The notes beneath the pieces are model-generated. The model was not told the DNA's origin. It saw only the letters and a list, made by a program, of their open reading frames with translations, and did not search any database. Made by a program: the position numbers and the translations under genes. Below, one piece after another: positions 58,650 through 64,000 of a DNA stretch of 64,000 nt; position 1 is the first letter of the stretch; the number at the start of each line of letters is the position of its first letter. Source of the stretch: Manihot esculenta (lineage: Eukaryota; Streptophyta; Magnoliopsida; Malpighiales; Euphorbiaceae); contig NC_035172.2 in the NCBI RefSeq assembly GCF_001659605.2, forward strand, positions 19,221,051 through 19,285,050, given 5' to 3'.

Positions 58650-60272
58650 TGATAGAGCATATTTTAGTCCATATTATCATGATCTTATTGATGTTTATTT
58701 ACACCTTTTCTACCTAATTTTGTGGTTTTAATCATGTTTTACAGATATTAGGTGTAAAGAGACAATCAAGAGAAAATGCTCTTAAAAATACCAAAAAGTG
58801 CCAAAACTGGAAAAGCCACCTTCGAAAGCACTTTCGGAAGCCAAAAATTAGTCATCTTCAGAGGCACCTTCGGCGGCCGAAAGTCTGGTCCAGAGCCGAA
58901 AGTGACCCATCTTCGGCGGCACCTTCGGCCGCCGAACCTTCACTCCAGAGCCGAAAGTCCAGGCCTCGAAACTAGACTTAGGCGGCTGAAAGTCCCTCCG
59001 AATAGCCTCTTCCTTGTTCAATAAGCCAAATCTTGAAGATCACATGTTTCTCACTTTATGCCATGCACATTCAAAAATCAAATCAAGGCTCCACCTTTCT
59101 CTTTAGTGCATGAATAATGTGAAGAAGGCTTTTTGGATACACCTTGGGCAACAACAAGGACCAAAAAGTCCCTGCAACTCCACACAAGGCACATACAAGA
59201 CCAAGGGCACTTTGGGTAATCTCTAAAAGAATGCATGGACATCTAAGAAACCCTAGGTAGCCTTCCAAGACTTATTTAAAGGCTTCAAGAAGACATGAAG
59301 AGGCAGATTTGATCCACACAACTCCTTGAAGGATTCGGCAGCCCCATCTTTCCTCCTCCCCACTTTGGTTCTTCATCTTCTTGCTTTCTCTTCTTTTATT
59401 TTCTGTTTTGGTTCAGCCATGAGTGGCTGAAACCCTTAATTCTAGTTGAAGTTTGGTTGAAACTAAGGTTGTTTAAAGGGTTGTGAGATTTGAACATAAA
59501 GTGTTTGCTTTTGGTTTATTCAATATTCATGTAATTGTGCTTAATTCTAAGATTGCTTTGTTGTTTTGATCAAATTGGCCACTTGATTCTTGATTGCAAA
59601 GTTAATTGATTGTTAGTTAGGATATTTGTTAGTCCGTAATTGCTGGAAATATTCTGACCTAAGAACACCTCGTGTAAAAACTAAGGAATTGCATGATCTA
59701 GCAACATCTCATGCGTTTGAGTAGCTAGGATTGGATCTCTCTCATTCTTTATGCAATTGACAATTGTTTTGATGCCTAAGGCCCAAGGACGTTCCTTGGC
59801 AATTTGTTAATTAGTAATTGATTAGAGGACGTTCCCTAATTGATTTGATCATAAGGAGAGACATGGTGGTGAGGAGCGTTTTCCACCCCTATAACTAATC
59901 TATTGAATGAATCAAGAAAACCTAAGTTTCAATGATCAACCCAAACAACCAAAGTGGATCCATATCTTCAACTAGACTTTTCTCATATTGATTTCCTCTT
60001 TTATTTTGATTACTTGCTGTTTTAATTGCTTTCAATAGTTGTTAGTCAAATCAATCTCAAAACCCCCTCTTTTACTTTATTGCACCTTACTTTTATTCTG
60101 CTTTCAATTACTTGCTTTCAATTGTGTTTTCAATTAGTTCTCTTGGTCTTGATTGAGAAAAATAAATAGGTAATCAATTCTCTGTGGATTCGATCCTTCA
60201 CCACTATCTGCAGTTGTAAATTGTTGATAACCAAGAAGGTTATTTTTTACCAGCTTCGACAACCGCGAGTCA
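58650..60272 (+). repeat. AT5 5' LTR (1623 bp)
   Basis: It starts TGATAGAGCATATTTTAGTCC-like and ends CGACAACCGCGAGTCA, 5 bp before the primer site. The segment 58810-58995 carries the dyad module shared with Tekay LTRs. TATTTAAAGG near 59272 is a likely TATA. GGACGTTCC lies near 59789 and 59828. Confidence 0.92.
58810..58995. repeat. Tekay-like dyad module inside an Athila LTR
   Basis: It contains CTTCGGCGGCCGAAAGTC, GGCGGCACCTTCGGCCGCCG and CTCCAGAGCCGAAAGTCCAGG. The minus-strand solo Tekay LTR has the same order near 11445-11560 (CTTCGGCGGCCGAAAGTC, TTCGGCGGCACCTTCGGCGG, CTCCAGAGACGAAAGTCAGG). AT1, AT3 and AT4 LTRs lack it. Confidence 0.82.
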
Positions 60273-60277
60273 AGAAT

Positions 60278-60294
60278 TGGCGCCGTTGCCGGGG
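60278..60294 (+). other. AT5 primer-binding site, Asp tRNA
   Basis: TGGCGCCGTTGCCGGGG is complementary to the 3' end of plant Asp tRNA, the usual Athila primer, and differs from the Met primer of the Tekay elements. Confidence 0.93.
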
Positions 60295-60324
60295 AATTGA
60301 TTTAACTTGTTTATTTTTCTTTTC

Positions 60325-62670
60325 ATGACTAGATCTGAGCATAGGGACACTCTGCCCTTTGATCCAGAAATTGAACGCACAATCAGGAGGCTAGGAAAGC
60401 AAGCCTCAATCGCAGAACCTTCTGCCCAACATTCGGCCGCCGAACCATCCCAACATTCGGCCGTCGAACCTTCCCTGCCCCAGCAACCGAATCTTGCACC
60501 AATGGCAGAACCTAATGCACAAGCTGCTGCCCCCAATGGACATGCTGTCCAAAACCAAATCATTCAAGAAAATCCAGTCATGAGACCACAAGTGCCAAGG
60601 GAAAGAACCATGAGAGAGTTAGCAACACCTATAGGTGATCAAGCACCTCTTTGCATCACCTATCCACCTCTTACAGTTCCCTTTGAACTTAAGACAGGTT
60701 TGATTCATCTTCTTCCTAAATTTAGAGGTAGATAGAATGAAAATCCACACAAACACTTGAAAGAATTCAACATTGTCTGCTCATCCATGAGACCGCAAGG
60801 GATCTCTGAAGATCATGTTAAATTAAGAGCTTTTCCCTTTTCATTAGATGACTTTGCTAAAGATTGGTTATTTTATTTGCCACCTGGATCTATAACTTCT
60901 TGGGATAATATGGTCCAAACCTTTATGGACAAATACTTCCCACCATCTAAATCAATCGGCATAATAAGAGAAATTACTAGCATAAGATAGAAACAAACTG
61001 AGGACTTATATGATTATTGGGAAAGGTTTGAAAGACTATGTACAGGTTGTCCACAACATGATATGTCAGACAGGTCTCTCATACAGTTCTTCTATGGAGG
61101 ATTGCTCCCATCAGAAAGAAAATTCATAAATGTAGCTTATGGAGGGTCCATTGCAGACAAGACACCAAGAGAGATGAAAGAACTGATCTCCACACTTGCA
61201 GCCTCATCTAGGCAATATGGAGAAGAAAAACAACTGCAAAGAGCCAATGAGGTAAGTTCCTCTACTATTTCTGAACTGTCAGTTGTTATGAAAGATTTTG
61301 CTATAGGATTGGTTCAACAGATGCAAGCAGCCCAGCAGCCTAGGCCATGTGGGATCTGTTCTTATGTAGGACACCAAACTGATCAATGTCCCACATTGCA
61401 AGAAGATAACCAGCAAGTCAATGCAATTGGAGGGTATAATAACCAGCCTAGACATGATCCATATTCAAACACTTATAATCCAGGTTGGAGAGACCACCCC
61501 AATTTCAGCTATGGAAGGGCCAACAACACCCAGAACTACCAAAGAAATCAAGCCCAACCAGCACCTCAGAACTCCAACCAGAGCCTTGAAATGATAATGG
61601 AAACATTGATAAACACCATGCAAGGCGTGCGACAAGACATAGGACAAATGGCCACCTCTCTAAGCCAATAGCAATCCCAAGGTAAACTCCCTTCTCAAAC
61701 TGAAACTAACCCAAGATAGAATGTCAGTGCTATTACTTTGAGAAGTAGAAAAGAGCTTCAAGATGCTAGTTATGAGCAAGAAGAGCAAGTTGCGCAAGAA
61801 CCAATTAATTCAGAAGCCCCTCCAGCGCAATCTGAAACACCACCTGCGCAAAAGACTAATTCAAAGGTACATTTTCAGATTCCACCTCCTTTTCCAAAGA
61901 GATTTGAAAGAACACAAAAAGAAAAAGAAGAAAAGGAGATCCTTGAGACTTTCAGAAAGGTGGAAATCAACATACCTTTGCGAGACGCTGTCAAGCAAAT
62001 TCCAAGGTACGCAAAATTTCTGAAAGAGTTGTGTACAAATAGAAGAAAGCTAGCTGCAAGAGAGAAAGTAAGTGTAGGTGACGTTGTCACTGCTGTCATT
62101 AAAAGAGAGCTCCCTACTAAGTGCAAAGACAAAGGTATGTTTGCAATTTCTTGTAAGATAGGGAATGTTGGAATCAAGAAAGCTATGTGTGATCTTGGTG
62201 CATCTATAAATGTTATGCCTCTCTCCATCTATAAATCTCTGAATGCATGTGCACTAAAAGACACAAGAGTTGTGATCCAACTAGTTGATAGATCTGTGGT
62301 ATATCCATTAGGTGTTCTAGAAGATGTGTTAGTTCAAGTAGATAAACTTGTCTTTCCTGCTGATTTCTATGTGATTGATACTAAAGAAGATAGTTGCAAT
62401 ACAAGTTCTGATATCCTTCTTGGACGTCCTTTCTTGAGTACTGCTAGAACTAAAATAGATGTGCATAATGGTACTTTAACCATGGAGTTTGAGGAAGAAG
62501 TGATTAAATACAATGTCTATGATGCCATGAAATATCCACATGATATGTCACCTGTCTATGGTCTTGATATTGTTGACTGTTTGAGCCAGGAAGTTTTTGA
62601 TGAAAATCAAGATGATATACTTAACAATGATTTCTGCCAAGAAACTGCTCAGGTGCAGATTGAGGGCTAG
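60325..62670 (+). pseudogene. AT5 Gag-protease polyprotein with four in-frame TAG stops
   Basis: One frame runs throughout, starting MTRSEHRDTLPF. The N-terminus includes AEPSAQHSAAEPSQHSAVEP, encoded by two dyads. Then come a capsid-type region (GDQAPLCITYPPLTVPFELK, DPHKHLKE-like, WLFYLPPGSITSWDNM), a knuckle CGICSYVGHQTDQCP (from 61348), DPYSNTYNPGWRDHPNFSYG, FPKRFERTQKEKEEKEI, and a protease with an intact DLGASINVMP (from 62191) and ILLGRPFLSTART (about 62413). In-frame TAGs lie at 60733, 60988, 61669 and about 61717. At two of these sites a sister copy has Gln. The frame ends at TAG 62668. Confidence 0.9.
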
Positions 62671-63050
62671 AAAGAGACTGTCTGCAGCATCCAACAGATT
62701 GATATTGCGCAAGCTGAAGCCAACTTTCGGCCGCCGAATCCAGTCCCCTTTCGGCCGCCGAACCCTACTGACTTGTAAACACCGAATTCTGCTTTGCAAA
62801 CTGAGATCGACGCACTGACTGAAGACACTTTTCGGCCGCCGAACACAGGCAATCTTCGGCCGCCGAATCCGACTACCTTTCAGACGCCGAATTTTTCCTT
62901 TCCGCTACAGCGCAGACTGAAGCCATGAGCTCTCGGCCTCCGAACTCAGCTGACTTTCGGCTACCGAATACAGACATTCTTCGGCCGCCGAACCTTGTTC
63001 CACAGAATCTAACGCAAGCAAGCTGAGTTCTTTATGCAATCCAACAAACA
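62671..63050 (+). other. AT5 dyad-rich block after the protease
   Basis: TTCGGCCGCCGAA occurs at 62726-62738, 62750-62762, 62831-62843, 62855-62867 and 62980-62992, with degraded copies between. In the gag-protease frame the first four encode a repeated (F/L)RPPN peptide, broken by TAA near 62776. It ends at 63050, where the 3' LTR fragment begins. No RT similarity is seen. Confidence 0.8.
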
Positions 63051-63704
63051 AGGATATTTGTTAGTCCGTAATTGCTGAAAATATTCTGACCTAAGAACAC
63101 TTGGTGTAAAAACTAAGGAATTGCATGATCTAGTAACATCTCATGCGTTTGAGTAGCTAGGATTGGATCTCTCTCATTCTTTATGCAATTGATAATTGTT
63201 TTGATGCCTAAGGCCCAAGGACGTTCCTTGGCAATTTGTTAATTAGTAATTGATTAGAGGACGTTCCCTAATTAATTTGATCATAAGGATAGTCATAGTG
63301 GTGAGAAGCGTTTTCCACCCCCATAACTAATCTATTGAATGAATCAAGAAAACCTAGGTTTCAATGATCAACCCAAACAACCAAAGTGGATCCATATCTT
63401 CAACTAGACTTTTCTCATATTGATTTCCTCTTTTATTTTGATTACTTGCTGTTTTAATTGCTTTCAATAGTTGTTAGTCAAATCAATCTCAAAACCCCCC
63501 TTTTTACTTTATTGCACCTTACTTTTATTCTGCTTTCAATTACTTGCTTTCAATTGTGTTTTCAATTAGTTCTCTTGGTCTTGATTGAGAAAAATAAATA
63601 GGTAATCAATTCTCTGTGGATTCGATCCTTCACCACTATCTGCAGTTGTAAATTGTTGATAACTAAGAAGGTTATTTTTGACCGGCTTCGATAACCGCGA
63701 GTCA
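63051..63704 (+). repeat. AT5 3' LTR, 5'-truncated (654 bp)
   Basis: Nearly identical to 59619-60272 from AGGATATTTG to the terminal GAGTCA. It is followed by TACTT. The high identity implies a recent insertion despite the missing pol. Confidence 0.92.
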
Positions 63705-63777
63705 TACTTCAATCCAAAAGACTAGATGAAAGAGTGGAGTTGATGATCTAAAAGCATGATTCAAGTATGGGAGTATT

Positions 63778-64000
63778 TGATCAAACGTAATTTCAACACA
63801 TTTTTCATACTGTTCTTAGTATTGAATTGAGCATTTTTCTAACTAATTTTATATTTAAAAAAAAAGCAAAAGAGAAGTGGATTTGATAAAAAGGTGTTAA
63901 AAAGCACTAAAATTGACTTGACTAGCGATTTGGGCAAATCCACTGGATGATCGTGCTTCACAAAAGCCAGAAATTGGCCAAACCTGCGAGCTGAGTTAAC
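63778..64000 (+). repeat. AT3 3' LTR, first 223 bp
   Basis: It starts TGATCAAACGTAATTTC after CAAGTATGGGAGTATT. It parallels 51326 onwards up to GCGAGCTGAGTTAAC, with moderate divergence. It runs off the window. Confidence 0.85.

Larger units (their letters stand above)
58650..63704 (+). mobile_element. AT5: gag-protease-only Athila element
   Basis: TSD TACTT at 58645-58649 and 63705-63709. It has a full 5' LTR (58650-60272), an Asp primer site, gag-protease (60325-62670), a dyad-rich block (62671-63050) and only the last 654 bp of the 3' LTR (63051-63704). That length equals 59619-60272 exactly. RT, RNase H, integrase, purine tract and the 3' LTR's first 969 bp are missing, so the deletion ran from pol into the 3' LTR after insertion or during its last copying. 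Confidence 0.92.
51326..64000 (+). mobile_element. AT3: Athila-type element, hosting AT4 and AT5, open at the right edge
   Basis: The 5' LTR is 51326 to about 52731, gag starts at 52785, the protease lies at 56752-57525, RT is only begun (to 57764), a 3' non-coding region runs from 57765 to 58649 and 63710 to 63777, and the 3' LTR starts at 63778. The LTRs match (TGATC(G/A)AACGTAATTTC...). AT4 and AT5 insertions are excluded by their TSDs. It lies in the AT2 protease. Its own right end and TSD are outside the window. Confidence 0.85.

Overview
The window is plant nuclear DNA made almost entirely of nested LTR retrotransposons. Ty3/gypsy lineages dominate (Tekay/Del-type chromovirus, Athila, Tat), with one copia-type solo LTR and one Mutator-like TIR element. 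I found no convincing host gene, rRNA, tRNA or CRISPR array. The initiator-Met and Asp tRNA primer sites, lineage-typical Gag/Pol motifs, 5-bp target-site duplications (TSDs) and deep nesting fit pericentromeric or intergenic heterochromatin of a eudicot; I cannot name the species. Labels used below: TK = Tekay-type, AT = Athila-type, TT = Tat-type, CP = copia-type, MU = Mutator-like, R275 = a short repeat of unknown class. Left half (1-40900): the oldest layer is a Tat-type element (TT1, + strand) whose body is cut into 15956-15976, 17366-17998, 27446-31096 and 39824-40900. Into it went TK1 (left edge to 15955, +), the solo Athila LTR AT1 (15977-17360, -, TSD AGCTT), TK3 (17999-27440, -, TSD ATATC) and the copia-type solo LTR CP1 (31097-39818, -, TSD GTAAA). 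TK1's integrase is split by a composite of R275 plus a minus-strand solo LTR (597-12754, TSD CAGAG), and that LTR is split by TK2 (1188-10644, +, TSD ATAAC), the most complete element. TK3 contains TK4 (20501-26648, -, TSD CTTGA). CP1 contains TK5 (31813-39084, -, TSD AAAAC). Centre (39824-46970): the end of TT1 (3' tandem array and LTR) plus AT-rich DNA occurs twice in direct orientation about 4.17 kb apart. Right half (46970-64000): a decayed Athila element (AT2) carries a MULE with 272-bp TIRs (MU1, 48187-49295, TSD TTAAATTAA) in its LTR region. AT2 is interrupted by Athila element AT3 (51326 to beyond the right edge), which holds an Athila solo LTR (AT4, 54578-56746, TSD AAGGA) and a gag-protease-only Athila element (AT5, 58650-63704, TSD TACTT). 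How the parts may work together: TK2 encodes Gag, protease, RT, RNase H, integrase and a chromodomain-like tail, broken by one nonsense codon. TK3, TK4 and TK5 keep LTRs, primer site and purine tract, but their gag lacks the capsid region and their pol is deleted, so they look like non-autonomous derivatives mobilised in trans. A dyad, TTCGGC-N-GCCGAA, occurs repeatedly in LTRs of TK and AT elements and inside AT5 coding sequence. LTR ends also look modular, with stacked termini, an R275-extended end and a 409-bp short-LTR form. These are the least expected signals here.
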